Shown here: positions 1 through 8,256 of the stretch, piece after piece
Layout: the number at the start of each line of letters is the position of its first letter
Position numbering within the stretch: position 1 is the stretch's first letter
Notes under the pieces: generated by a model
Database searches by the model: none
What the model saw: the letters and a program-made list of their open reading frames with translations, nothing else
What the model was told of the DNA's origin: nothing
Position numbers and translations under genes: made by a program
Origin: Streptomonospora litoralis
GTDB taxonomy: Bacteria > Actinomycetota > Actinomycetes > Streptosporangiales > Streptosporangiaceae
Length of the DNA: 64,000 nt
Reading direction: 5' to 3'
Assembly: GCF_004323735.1 (NCBI RefSeq)
Contig: NZ_CP036456.1
Location: 25,999 to 89,998, forward strand

Positions 1-350
1 GCGTCGGTGCGCGGCGACCGCGCGCGGATGATGCCGGACGCATACGCCGGGGCGATGCCGGCGCGCACCCCGTAGCGCCGGGCGTAGGAGGCGGCCACCT
101 GCTCGGGGTCCCGGGTCAGGTGGACATAGGTGGGCTCGTCGCCGAAGCGTTTACCGAGTTCGCCCAGGAACCAGGAGAGCCGGTTGTCGACCTCCACATG
201 GCCCTCGGGGTAGTCCAGCCGGCCGGGGCCGATCAGGTGGGCGCGGGACTCGTGCCCCACCGTGTGGCTGAGGACGTGCGCCTGCAAGGCGCGAGCGAGC
301 GTCACCGACCCGCACCGGCCGGTGCACAACACGAACACGCGCCTCACCAT
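1..350 (-). CDS. Sulfotransferase-family protein, C-terminus cut by window edge
   Basis: The first 116 residues are in the window; the rest lies to the left. Near the N-terminus, CTGRCGSVTLARAL matches the PAPS 5'-phosphosulfate loop of sulfotransferases, and about residues 85-96 (LTRDPEQVAASY) match the 3'-phosphate-binding segment with its conserved R and S. Family members move sulfate from PAPS to a sugar or other hydroxyl group. The ATG at 350 sits in ATGGTGA, overlapping the stop of the glycosyltransferase gene, so the two are translationally coupled. The acceptor cannot be read; a glycan built by the neighbouring enzymes is an inference. A different P-loop kinase is less likely because both PAPS motifs are present. 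Confidence 0.72.
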   Translation of the reverse strand, partial: MVRRVFVLCTGRCGSVTLARALQAHVLSHTVGHESRAHLIGPGRLDYPEGHVEVDNRLSWFLGELGKRFGDEPTYVHLTRDPEQVAASYARRYGVRAGIAPAYASGIIRARSPRTD

Positions 351-958
351 GTCGCCTCCCCGCGACGGCGCCGCCCGTTGTTCCAGTAGTGCTCCACCCA
401 CCCCTGGTCGCCGAACATGTCCTCGGAATCGAGCACGATCACGTCGTCCCGGAACCGCCTCTGGTAGGTGCGGGTCAGGTGCCACGGCCCGATGGATTGA
501 GCGAGAGGGCGGTGCCCGTAGGCGGCGAGCGCGTCCGGCAACTGGTCGACGAGGTCGCCGATGAAGGAATGGTTCGGGGCGGCGGCCATGACGCAGTTCG
601 TGATCGGGTGCTCGCCGCGGATGTGCTGCGGGCTGTAGGCCACCACGCAGCTGCGCTCCTGCAGGAGCGGGTCCAGGCTGCGGCGCGGCACCGTGTCGGT
701 GTCGGCGTAGACCCCGCCCAGCTCCCGCAGGATCTCAAGGCGCACCAGGTCGGCGCGGAAGCGTTTCCAATCGGCCGGGTAGTAGGCGGCGGCCTGGTCG
801 AAGGTGTCCTGGTTGGCCAGCGGCGGCAGCGCGCTGGTGGCCTGCCAGTTGACCACGGTCCAGTCGGGGTGCAGCCGGGCCCACTCCCGGCCGTTGGCGG
901 CGACCTGGTCAGGCATGGGGTCGTCCAGCCAGATGCGGTGGATAAGCCGGGGGATCAT
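344..958 (-). CDS. Glycosyltransferase, OCH1/DXD-sugar-binding family
   Basis: 204 residues. The N-terminal IPRLIHRIWL and the later RADLVRLEILRELGGVYADTD are hallmarks of the DXD-containing family (PF04488-like) that includes OCH1 and capsular sugar transferases; DTD would coordinate the metal and nucleotide sugar. There is no signal peptide, so it should act in the cytoplasm. I chose the ATG at 958 because it forms ATGA with the upstream methyltransferase stop; a GTG at 964 is the alternative. It lies between a methyltransferase and a sulfotransferase, just after the tail genes, which suggests modification of a virion protein or host glycan. Confidence 0.8.
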   Translation of the reverse strand: MIPRLIHRIWLDDPMPDQVAANGREWARLHPDWTVVNWQATSALPPLANQDTFDQAAAYYPADWKRFRADLVRLEILRELGGVYADTDTVPRRSLDPLLQERSCVVAYSPQHIRGEHPITNCVMAAAPNHSFIGDLVDQLPDALAAYGHRPLAQSIGPWHLTRTYQRRFRDDVIVLDSEDMFGDQGWVEHYWNNGRRRRGEATW

Positions 959-1800
959 GACCACGCGTCCTCCGGTTCGTCCTCGCGGCCGCTGCCGGCC
1001 TGCCCCTGCCCGGTGTCGCCGTCGGCCGGCTCCGGCTGCTGCGGGCCCTCATCGGCGGGCGCCGCCTCCTCCTCACCACCGGGATCGTCCTCGACGGCCG
1101 GCGTTGCGGGCCGCAGCAGGGCGGGGTCGCGGTGGGCCACCACCAGGCCGCGGCGGCCGGGCCGCCGCGTCCACGGGATCAGCACCGGCTCGTCGTAGGA
1201 CCACCCGTCGGGGCCGGTGTAGCGCCACCCGGCGGTGTAGCCGGTGCCCAGCACACGCGCTGTCGCGGCCACCACGCCGGGTTCGGCGGCGCCGTGCACG
1301 ACCACTGCGGCGTCGTCGGCCAGGTGCTCCACCCATGCCTGCAGGTCGGCCGCGACGGCCGCGCCGGTGTGTTCGGCGTCGTGCACCAGCAGCCCGACCG
1401 CGGGACCGCGCCACTTGGCTCCTGTCGTGCGGGCATAGCCCCTCTTGACGGTCAGCACCTCCGGGCCGGCGTCGATGCGGTCCATGTGGGATTTGAACGC
1501 CTGGTAGGTGGCGGGATGGCTGTAGGTGCCGGAGTAGGGGCTGTAGTGGTCGCGGCGCATCCCCCACGGGTCGACGGCGGTGACGTGGGCCCCGTGGCCC
1601 TCCTGCGCCCCGAGGAGCAGCCACCCGGTGGCCCGCCCCCGGTAGACGCCCAGCTCCACGATCGCCTGGCCGGAGGGCACGGAGGCGGCCAGGGCCCGCA
1701 GCCGGCGGCACGCCGACAGCTCCGTCTGCCCGGTGTGGCGCTTGCTGCGCGCCCACTCGGTCACCACCCCGGCGTCGATCACGCTCGTCCTCGTCGTCAT
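955..1800 (-). CDS. Class I SAM-dependent methyltransferase with acidic low-complexity tail
   Basis: 281 residues. IVELGVYRGRATGWLLLGA is a motif I SAM-binding loop, followed by VTAVDPWG (acidic ribose contact after strand 2) and LLVHDAEHTGAAVAADL, as in Methyltransf_24-type O-methyltransferases that often act on sugars. The last about 55 residues are rich in E, G, P and Q and look disordered. It is coupled to the glycosyltransferase by ATGA. The substrate is unknown; sugar O-methylation in a glycan pathway with its two neighbours is an inference. Confidence 0.75.
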   Translation of the reverse strand: MTTRTSVIDAGVVTEWARSKRHTGQTELSACRRLRALAASVPSGQAIVELGVYRGRATGWLLLGAQEGHGAHVTAVDPWGMRRDHYSPYSGTYSHPATYQAFKSHMDRIDAGPEVLTVKRGYARTTGAKWRGPAVGLLVHDAEHTGAAVAADLQAWVEHLADDAAVVVHGAAEPGVVAATARVLGTGYTAGWRYTGPDGWSYDEPVLIPWTRRPGRRGLVVAHRDPALLRPATPAVEDDPGGEEEAAPADEGPQQPEPADGDTGQGQAGSGREDEPEDAWS

Positions 1801-1803
1801 GGG

Positions 1804-2133
1804 TTATGCCTCCTCGCTGGTGTCGCCGTCGGTGATGCGATGCCAAGTGCCCCCGGCGGCGTAGGCGCCGCCGTCGCAGCGGCCCTTCGCGTGGCCGGGG
1901 AAGACGCCCTCCGCGTCGGCGACGGGCAGGCTGTAGTGCACCGTCTCGTGGAAGAACAAACCGGTCGGGTTGAGGACGCAGAGGTCCACCGTGGTCGCCA
2001 GGCCGTCGTAGTGGCCGGCCGCGGTCACCACCGCCGCCCGGCATACGGGCGGGAACCGGCCGTCGGCGGAACCGCGGGCGACATAGTGCACGGTCGCGCC
2101 CACGCGCGGCTGCTGGTGCAGGGCCATAGTCAC
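1804..2133 (-). CDS. Conserved small phage protein of the tail region
   Basis: 109 residues. The pattern HYVARG...CRAAVVTAAG...VDLCVLNPTGLFFHETV resembles a small protein seen after tail genes in many actinophages, but I cannot give a function. It starts at a GTG that overlaps the previous stop (GTGA). There is no membrane segment or catalytic motif. Its position suggests a late gene. Confidence 0.6.
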   Translation of the reverse strand: MTMALHQQPRVGATVHYVARGSADGRFPPVCRAAVVTAAGHYDGLATTVDLCVLNPTGLFFHETVHYSLPVADAEGVFPGHAKGRCDGGAYAAGGTWHRITDGDTSEEA

Positions 2134-2387
2134 GCCTCCTCGGGGGCCGGCCAGGTGGTGCCGGGCACGCTGCCGGTGTAGGTGCGCTCAGCGCGGACCT
2201 GAGCCTGCGGGTAGGTCGCGGCGAGCTCGGCGAGCACGTGGTCGGCGGCCGCCTGCGCGGCGGCGTCGGCGATCTCGCCGCGCCCCCCGGATCCGATCGC
2301 GAATTCGAAGGTCAGGTCGAGATAGGGCTCGTCGTCGACCGTGCTGATGGAGTACACGACACTGGTCGCGCCGTCGGGAACAGCCAC
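2130..2387 (-). CDS. Small hypothetical late protein
   Basis: 85 residues with no recognisable domain. A beta-strand-like N-terminal half (VVYSISTVDDEPYLDLTFEFAIG) is followed by an alanine-rich helix. It is coupled to the next gene by GTGA and follows the tail-fibre-type gene with 16 nt between, so it belongs to the late operon. Confidence 0.6.
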   Translation of the reverse strand: MAVPDGATSVVYSISTVDDEPYLDLTFEFAIGSGGRGEIADAAAQAAADHVLAELAATYPQAQVRAERTYTGSVPGTTWPAPEEA

Positions 2388-2403
2388 AACTCCTCCTCAA
2401 GGG

Positions 2404-2946
2404 TTATTGGACACGGGTGTAGAAGCAGCGGGTGCGGGTGGCGCCCCGCAGGACGGTGGCCTCGGCGTGGGCGGCCCACTGGGCCCACTGGAGCACCGCG
2501 GACCCCGAGGAGCCGCCGACCTGGATGGACCCGTACTCGTGCGCGGACAGGAAGTCGTTCACACCGGACCCTTCGGCGCGGATCTCGGTGCTGGTGGCGG
2601 GGGACCGCATGGTGACCGTGCCGCCGTAGGTCAGGCTGATGCCGGAGTTCGTCTGCACATCCAGGCACGCGATTTGGCGCGGCGCCGTCGTCCCCGTCGG
2701 CACCAGCCAGTTCCACCGGATGCCGCCGCCCTCGGTGTCGTTGTTGGTGTTGCGCGCCGAGTAGGTGAGCACCAGGTGGTACCAGTACGTCGCCCCGGAC
2801 TCCAGCGGGATGACGATCTCGGAGGCCACCAGGTTCGTGGACTCGGCCACCTCCTGGTTCTCCGACGCGACGACCATCTTCATCCGGGAGGCGTTGAGGC
2901 GGTCAGCGGTCAGTGTCATGCCGGCGAACCACTGTGGGTAGGGCAC
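2404..2946 (-). CDS. Probable minor tail or fibre-associated protein
   Basis: 180 residues. The N-terminal PYPQWFAGMTLTADRLNA resembles the start of small head/tail fibre proteins of actinophages, a short tether that precedes a beta-rich body. The rest is rich in beta-strand and polar residues and has no enzyme motif. It directly follows the large minor tail protein (10-nt gap). A role at the tail tip or as a fibre subunit is inferred from position. Confidence 0.6.
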   Translation of the reverse strand: MPYPQWFAGMTLTADRLNASRMKMVVASENQEVAESTNLVASEIVIPLESGATYWYHLVLTYSARNTNNDTEGGGIRWNWLVPTGTTAPRQIACLDVQTNSGISLTYGGTVTMRSPATSTEIRAEGSGVNDFLSAHEYGSIQVGGSSGSAVLQWAQWAAHAEATVLRGATRTRCFYTRVQ

Positions 2947-2956
2947 GGGGATCTCC

Positions 2957-5900
2957 TTAGAGTCCGATGACGGGGCTGCGGTCGAGGCTCAGGCCGGTGC
3001 CCGCCGGGTGGTCTTTGCTGACGGTGTTGATGGAGCGCTGCACCGTCATCGACTGGGGGGTGACGACCTCCGCCAGCTGGAACCGGAACGAGGGGTTGGT
3101 GCCGGTGAACGCCGGGTCGCACACGGCCGAGAACCCGAGCTGGCCGGCGTCGATACGGCCCGCCGAGGAGGGGATGGTGCGGTCGATCATCCAGTGGTGC
3201 GGCTCCATGTGGCCTAGATCGAGGCCGGCGCCGAGGTCGGTCTCACCGGACGGGTAGCGCTGGTGCCACACGCGGGCGAGGACGCGGTGCCCGATGATGC
3301 GGGTCCGCACCCAGATCCGGGAGTCCACGCCGGCGTTGGCGTCGTAGGCCAGGGGCGGGGCGGTGACGTGGCCCGAGTCGATCTGTGTTTCGCCGCGCGC
3401 CACGCTGAGGTTGACGGCGCCCAGGTGGGAGAAGTGCACGCGCAACTGGTAGAAGTCGTCGGCGCCGGTGTGGCGCAGCACCAGCCCGCCGATTTGCGGC
3501 CCCCCGGGGCTGATCTGGTTGACGCGGATGCTCCACAGCACCTCGCAGTCGCCGACCGCCACCCCGGGGTCGAGCAGCTGGGTGCGCAGCGTCGTCAGCC
3601 CGGCGTTGAGCTGGATGTAGCCGTAGTGGTCGACGGCGTCGACACCGAGGTTGGTGTCCGGCACCGCCGTTTCGGCCCAGGGCGTACCGGACTCGCTGGT
3701 GCCCCAGGTGTTGGCGCCGCGGCTGTTCCGGAAAAGGTCCCACGCCGCGGGTTGGGCGTGGGTGACCCGCATGACCTCCCCGCCCGCGCGCACGTCGAAG
3801 GGGAACTCGGTGGCGTGGGTGGCGGTGGCGCCGTCGGCGTTGATCCACCGCGACCCGCCGTACTCGTCCTGCACCGTGGCGACCCACACCTGGGTGTCTT
3901 CGGCGCCGATGGCCTCCACCAGGGCGGAGCCTGAGGTGTCGGCCCGGTTGGGCCGGTTCGGGCCCGCCTCGGTGCCGTCGGAGAGCACGGCCTCGTCGAG
4001 CCAGAGCAGGTCGGTATCGGCCGGGGTGGGGCGCTGGTTGATGTTGACGCGCAGCCGCCACGCGCCTTCGGGGGCGACGCTGGACCCCTGCAGGTAGGTC
4101 CACTCCTCCACCGGAGTCGGGGTGGCGAGCAGGATGAACGGGAACCCGAGGTAGGTGCCGTCGACGTCGAACCACTCGATGCTCATGTCCACGTCGTGGC
4201 CGGTGGTCGAATACGCCCAGACGCCGAAGTGGTACTCGGTGCCGGCGTGCACCCGCGGGGAGTTCTCCCACCGGGTGCGGACACGCGCCACCTCCGAGGT
4301 GCCGTCGGGCACCTGCACCAGCGACCCCGACCCGCGGTAGGCCCGCACCCGCGAGTGGTAGATCGTGGACCCGGTGGACTCCCACCCGTAGGCGTAGACC
4401 TCGAAGGAGTGCTCGGAGTTGAGCACCAGCTCCCCGGAGGTTTCAGCGACCTCGCTGATCGCCGCGGGGGAGGCGTTGTACTCCAGGTGCCACTCGTGGG
4501 TGGTGATGGTCTCGTCGTAACCCTCCACGGCCGCGGTGATCGCCTCGGGCGGCAACCACGGCGGCGGGTTGGTGATGTGGATCTGGTCGCCGGCGTCCAC
4601 CCCCGCCAACGCGTCGCGCAGGTCGACCATGCGGCGGTTGGTGAGGTTGGAGTGCAGCTGCGGATACCGCGCCTGGTCCACGGTGCCCTTGTGGACCCGC
4701 CACCCCGCCTGGTCGGCCAGCTGGTCGTCGGAGTAGACGTTGACGGTGACCGAGTCGGAGTAGCGCCCCACCCCGGCGGGGGGTTCGGCTGTGCCCAGCG
4801 GCCCGGTGGTCTGCTCCACCCGGTGTTCGCCGCCGTCGCTGCGTTCGGCGGTGACGTCGTTGGACAGCTGCTGGTCGTCATCGACCGGCGACAGCGGCTC
4901 GAACGTCTGCCCCGCGGCGTAGTCCAGGGCGACGACGTGGGGTGCGACGTGGGCGTAGCCGGTGTAGGTGCGCCACACGGTGTCGCCGATGTAGCCGGTG
5001 GCGTGCAGCGCGATGGTGTGGCCCGAGTCCACGATGCGCAGGGTGCCGTACCGGTCGCGGCCGGTGGACTGGCCCTGGTCGTACTGGCCCTCCGGCAGCG
5101 CGGCGTGGGCCGCGTCCAACGACCCCAGCATGAACAGCGGAAATCCGCCCCACGGGTTGTTCGGACCGCTGGAGATGGACAGGGCGTGCTTGTCGGCCTG
5201 CAGCATCACCATCCGCTCCAGCCACCCGGTGTCGCCCAGCAGCTCCACCAGCTCCTGGCGGTCACGCCGGAACATGCGGAAGGAGTCGCGGGAGTAGTCG
5301 GCGCCGGAGTAGGCGATGCCGGCGTCGCGGGTGTGGCCCTGGTCGGACAGCCACAGCGACGGCATCACCAGCACCAGCGCCTTGGCGGAGGAGTTCCGCA
5401 GCACCTGCTCCATCCAGATCTTCTGCGGCACCCCCAGCATCGTTTTCGGCGAGCCGGGGTCGGTGTCGAGCACGCTGTTGGGGTCGCGGGCCCACCGCAC
5501 ATCGCACGCGAGGAACTGGACTCGGCCGATCTGCCACGCCTGGGCGATCGGCGCGTTCGTCGCTGACGCCCCGCCCACGGCCAGGGGGTAGTGCGGCACG
5601 ATCTCGCGGTATACCTCGGCCGCGGCCTGCCGCCCGAGGTGTGTGGAATCGGAGTTGTTGGGGCCGTAGTCGTGGTCGTCCCACACATAGGCCATGCCCA
5701 CGTCGCGGAAGAAGCGGCCTTGGCGCGCCTGCGCGCCGAGGGTGCCGTTGTAGGTCAGCAGGTCGGCGAACGCGTCCCGGTACAGGGCGTGGTCGTTGAC
5801 GGCGATGTTGCGGTAGTGGGCGTCGCCCAGGTGCACGAACTGCACCCACTCCTCGGCCAGCGCCCGGTCCCGCATGGTGTCGAACACCGGGTGGTTGGAG

Positions 5901-6259
5901 ACGCCGTCGACGATGTGGGAGTCGTCGCCGTTGCCGGTCAGGCCGGCGTCTCCGGCCGCCCCCACGACGAACGACGCCGGTTCCCCCACCAGGGGGTGGG
6001 TGCGGAACGTCCCCGAGAACGCGGTGTCGAGGACACTGTCGTCCTCCACGGCGTAGTAGTAACGCGTATCGGTCGCCAACCCGGTGGCCTCGATCGAGAC
6101 CACCCCCTCGGCGGTGGGCGCCACCGGCCCGAAGAACAGCGGGCTGGCCAAGCCCGGATCGGTCGAGACGGCCAGCCGCGTGCTGGACCCGGTGACCTTG
6201 CCCCGCACCCAGATACTCGTGTCGGTGCCGGCCCCGGCCCACACCCACTCCACACTCAC
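2957..6259 (-). CDS. Large minor tail protein with N-terminal PhoD-like metallophosphatase domain
   Basis: 1100 residues. Residues 1-90 look like the Fn3-like prefix of PhoD enzymes. Residues 98-460 carry the metallophosphatase motifs: GAAGDAG (D104), HLGDAHYRN (144-151), VWDDHDYGPNNSD (192-204) and a DVRWARD. After that come a segment typical of actinophage minor tail proteins (AGWRVHKGTVDQARYP, ITNPPPWLPP), a jelly-roll-like carbohydrate-binding stretch, and a standard C-terminus (TVQRSINTVSKDHPAG). PhoD of Bacillus subtilis is a wall teichoic acid phosphodiesterase, so the domain may cut a phosphodiester wall polymer during adsorption; this is an inference. It is coupled by ATGA to the preceding tail protein. 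Confidence 0.85.
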   Translation of the reverse strand: MSVEWVWAGAGTDTSIWVRGKVTGSSTRLAVSTDPGLASPLFFGPVAPTAEGVVSIEATGLATDTRYYYAVEDDSVLDTAFSGTFRTHPLVGEPASFVVGAAGDAGLTGNGDDSHIVDGVSNHPVFDTMRDRALAEEWVQFVHLGDAHYRNIAVNDHALYRDAFADLLTYNGTLGAQARQGRFFRDVGMAYVWDDHDYGPNNSDSTHLGRQAAAEVYREIVPHYPLAVGGASATNAPIAQAWQIGRVQFLACDVRWARDPNSVLDTDPGSPKTMLGVPQKIWMEQVLRNSSAKALVLVMPSLWLSDQGHTRDAGIAYSGADYSRDSFRMFRRDRQELVELLGDTGWLERMVMLQADKHALSISSGPNNPWGGFPLFMLGSLDAAHAALPEGQYDQGQSTGRDRYGTLRIVDSGHTIALHATGYIGDTVWRTYTGYAHVAPHVVALDYAAGQTFEPLSPVDDDQQLSNDVTAERSDGGEHRVEQTTGPLGTAEPPAGVGRYSDSVTVNVYSDDQLADQAGWRVHKGTVDQARYPQLHSNLTNRRMVDLRDALAGVDAGDQIHITNPPPWLPPEAITAAVEGYDETITTHEWHLEYNASPAAISEVAETSGELVLNSEHSFEVYAYGWESTGSTIYHSRVRAYRGSGSLVQVPDGTSEVARVRTRWENSPRVHAGTEYHFGVWAYSTTGHDVDMSIEWFDVDGTYLGFPFILLATPTPVEEWTYLQGSSVAPEGAWRLRVNINQRPTPADTDLLWLDEAVLSDGTEAGPNRPNRADTSGSALVEAIGAEDTQVWVATVQDEYGGSRWINADGATATHATEFPFDVRAGGEVMRVTHAQPAAWDLFRNSRGANTWGTSESGTPWAETAVPDTNLGVDAVDHYGYIQLNAGLTTLRTQLLDPGVAVGDCEVLWSIRVNQISPGGPQIGGLVLRHTGADDFYQLRVHFSHLGAVNLSVARGETQIDSGHVTAPPLAYDANAGVDSRIWVRTRIIGHRVLARVWHQRYPSGETDLGAGLDLGHMEPHHWMIDRTIPSSAGRIDAGQLGFSAVCDPAFTGTNPSFRFQLAEVVTPQSMTVQRSINTVSKDHPAGTGLSLDRSPVIGL

Positions 6260-8256
6260 TGACGTCCTCCTTGGTTGTAGCGGGACCGGGTGGTCCGATA
6301 AATCAGCGCGATGTCGGACCGCGACTCGTAGAGCACCCCGTCGTCGACCTGCTCTGCCTCGCGCATCACCGCCAGGGGCGCCTCGGTGCGCTGGGGCCCC
6401 ATCGGCGGGGTCAGCTCCAAATCACCCACCGCCTCGAACGCCAGGCCCTGCTCGGCGGCGACGCGGGCGATACGCACCCCCGCCGGTTCGCCGGTGTGCC
6501 CATACATCGCCTGCGTGACCTCTTGGGCCGAGGGCGGGGCGGGCACCGCCTGCTCGTCCCACACGGTGATGTGGCCGATGGAGGCGTGCGCGCCCTCCGG
6601 CGCGGCCGGTTCCCGCAGGTTCCACCAGTACTGGGCCGAACCGGGCGGCTCCGGCGCCGCAAACCCCGACGTGGTGCCGTCCAGCAGCAGCTCCCCGTCG
6701 ACCCACAGGCCCCAGTCGGATTCGCCTGCCCCGTTGTCGGCGACACGCAGCCGCACGTGCCGCAGCTGGTCGGTGAAGAACCGGGCGTCGTCGGAGACAC
6801 CGAGGTGGGTGAACCCGGGCACGGCGGCGTCCTCGGGCACCAGCCGCACCCACACCCGCATGTCGGGCGCCTCCTGGTCGAACCGGACCCGCCACTCCTG
6901 GCGGGTGCCGGCGCCGTCGGGCCGGGTCATGACGACGAGGCGGTCCTGCCCGCCGACGCCGGCGCGCACCATGTCCACCGACCAGTCGGTGGAGGCGTCC
7001 TGGGAGGACACCCGCCCGGAGATGCGGCCCAGGTCCCGGTGGGTGCGGGCGACCGGTTCCAGCCAGGCGGCGAGGCTGCCTTCGCGCCAGTCGAGGCGGG
7101 CCTGGGTGCCCATCTGCCCTGGGGGCGCGTCGACGACCACCGCCATGTCGTAGGGGCCGGCGTCCGGGCTCGCCACGAGAGCGGTGGCGCCGTCGGTCAG
7201 CGGCCAGTACGCCACCGGGGAGCGGGCGTTGATGAATCGCCGCAGGGCGGACTGTTCGGGGGCGGTGCCCTGGCCGAGCCGCCGCAACACCCCGGAGGCT
7301 TTCAGCGGCACCCACACGTCGTTGTCGGAAACGTCCCAGGAGACGGGCCATTCGGCGACTTCGCCGGTGAACCGCGGGATGGTGGTCCCGTCGACGACGA
7401 TGGACACCCTGATGGGGGTGTTGCGGCCGATCAGCCCGAAATAGGGAGAGCCAGGGTTGCGGGGGGAGAACCGGCCGCCGCGGTTGTTGATCGTCAGGGA
7501 GCACGAGGACGCGTCGGCGGTGTCGGTCTCATCGGCGCGGCCGCGGCTGATCTCCACCGGTTCGGTGTCGCGCACATCCGCGCTGATATCGACCCAGCCG
7601 CCGTCGATGACCAGCTCGGTGCGGATCGTCAGGGGGAACGTCGGCGGCGGGGCGGGTGCCGGTGTCGGCTTCAGCAGCACCGCGATGGTCGACATGAGCC
7701 CGACCGTGCCGGCGGTGACGGTGTAGCCGGTGGTGGGGCCCTCGCGGGTGATCTGGCGGGTGCCGGTGATCCACCCGCGGTCCATGTGCTCCACCACCTC
7801 CAATCCCGCCGGGGAGAACGCCTTGGTGGTGTCGTCCCAGTGGAATCCGCCGACCACGAGGAGGTCGCCGCGCTGGGCGGGCAGGGACGGCACGTCGAGC
7901 TGGGCGGCGTCCTGGTCGCCGGTGACCGCGGTGGCGTGGGTGCGGATGGCCGCGACGCCGCGCAGCGCGATGATGTGCAGGAAATGCCAGTGGTCCCCGG
8001 CCCAGGTCACGGTGACCTGGTCGGGGTCGTCGGCCTGGTCCTGGCGGGTGAAAAGCCAGGTGTAGGCTTGGGCGCCCTCGTTGATCAGCTCCTCGTTGAC
8101 CACCGCCCACCCGGTCGGGAACTGAACGATTTCGACTTCGTCGTTGGCGCTGGCGAACATCAGCAGCCGGTCGCCGGCCTGGGTGGCGGGCGGCACATCG
8201 GCGGTCACTTCGGCGACGAAGCCGCCGGCGACGGTGGAGCCGATGATCTCGATCAT
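6256..8256 (-). CDS. Minor tail protein
   Basis: 666 residues. The segment beginning EISRGRADETDT, followed by LTINNRGGRFSPRNPGSPY and GLIGRNTPIRV, is a strong marker of actinophage minor tail proteins that follow the tape measure, in the distal-tail/baseplate position. The N-terminal 200 residues form a separate beta-rich domain, followed by a proline-rich linker (PTPAPAPPPTFP). It lies between the tape measure (ATGA overlap) and the PhoD-containing protein and probably forms part of the tail tip. Confidence 0.85.
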   Translation of the reverse strand: MIEIIGSTVAGGFVAEVTADVPPATQAGDRLLMFASANDEVEIVQFPTGWAVVNEELINEGAQAYTWLFTRQDQADDPDQVTVTWAGDHWHFLHIIALRGVAAIRTHATAVTGDQDAAQLDVPSLPAQRGDLLVVGGFHWDDTTKAFSPAGLEVVEHMDRGWITGTRQITREGPTTGYTVTAGTVGLMSTIAVLLKPTPAPAPPPTFPLTIRTELVIDGGWVDISADVRDTEPVEISRGRADETDTADASSCSLTINNRGGRFSPRNPGSPYFGLIGRNTPIRVSIVVDGTTIPRFTGEVAEWPVSWDVSDNDVWVPLKASGVLRRLGQGTAPEQSALRRFINARSPVAYWPLTDGATALVASPDAGPYDMAVVVDAPPGQMGTQARLDWREGSLAAWLEPVARTHRDLGRISGRVSSQDASTDWSVDMVRAGVGGQDRLVVMTRPDGAGTRQEWRVRFDQEAPDMRVWVRLVPEDAAVPGFTHLGVSDDARFFTDQLRHVRLRVADNGAGESDWGLWVDGELLLDGTTSGFAAPEPPGSAQYWWNLREPAAPEGAHASIGHITVWDEQAVPAPPSAQEVTQAMYGHTGEPAGVRIARVAAEQGLAFEAVGDLELTPPMGPQRTEAPLAVMREAEQVDDGVLYESRSDIALIYRTTRSRYNQGGRQ

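Noticed and set aside
1132..2181. 349-codon plus-strand frame across the methyltransferase and neighbours
   Set aside because: Crosses several recognised genes on the other strand and resembles no protein.
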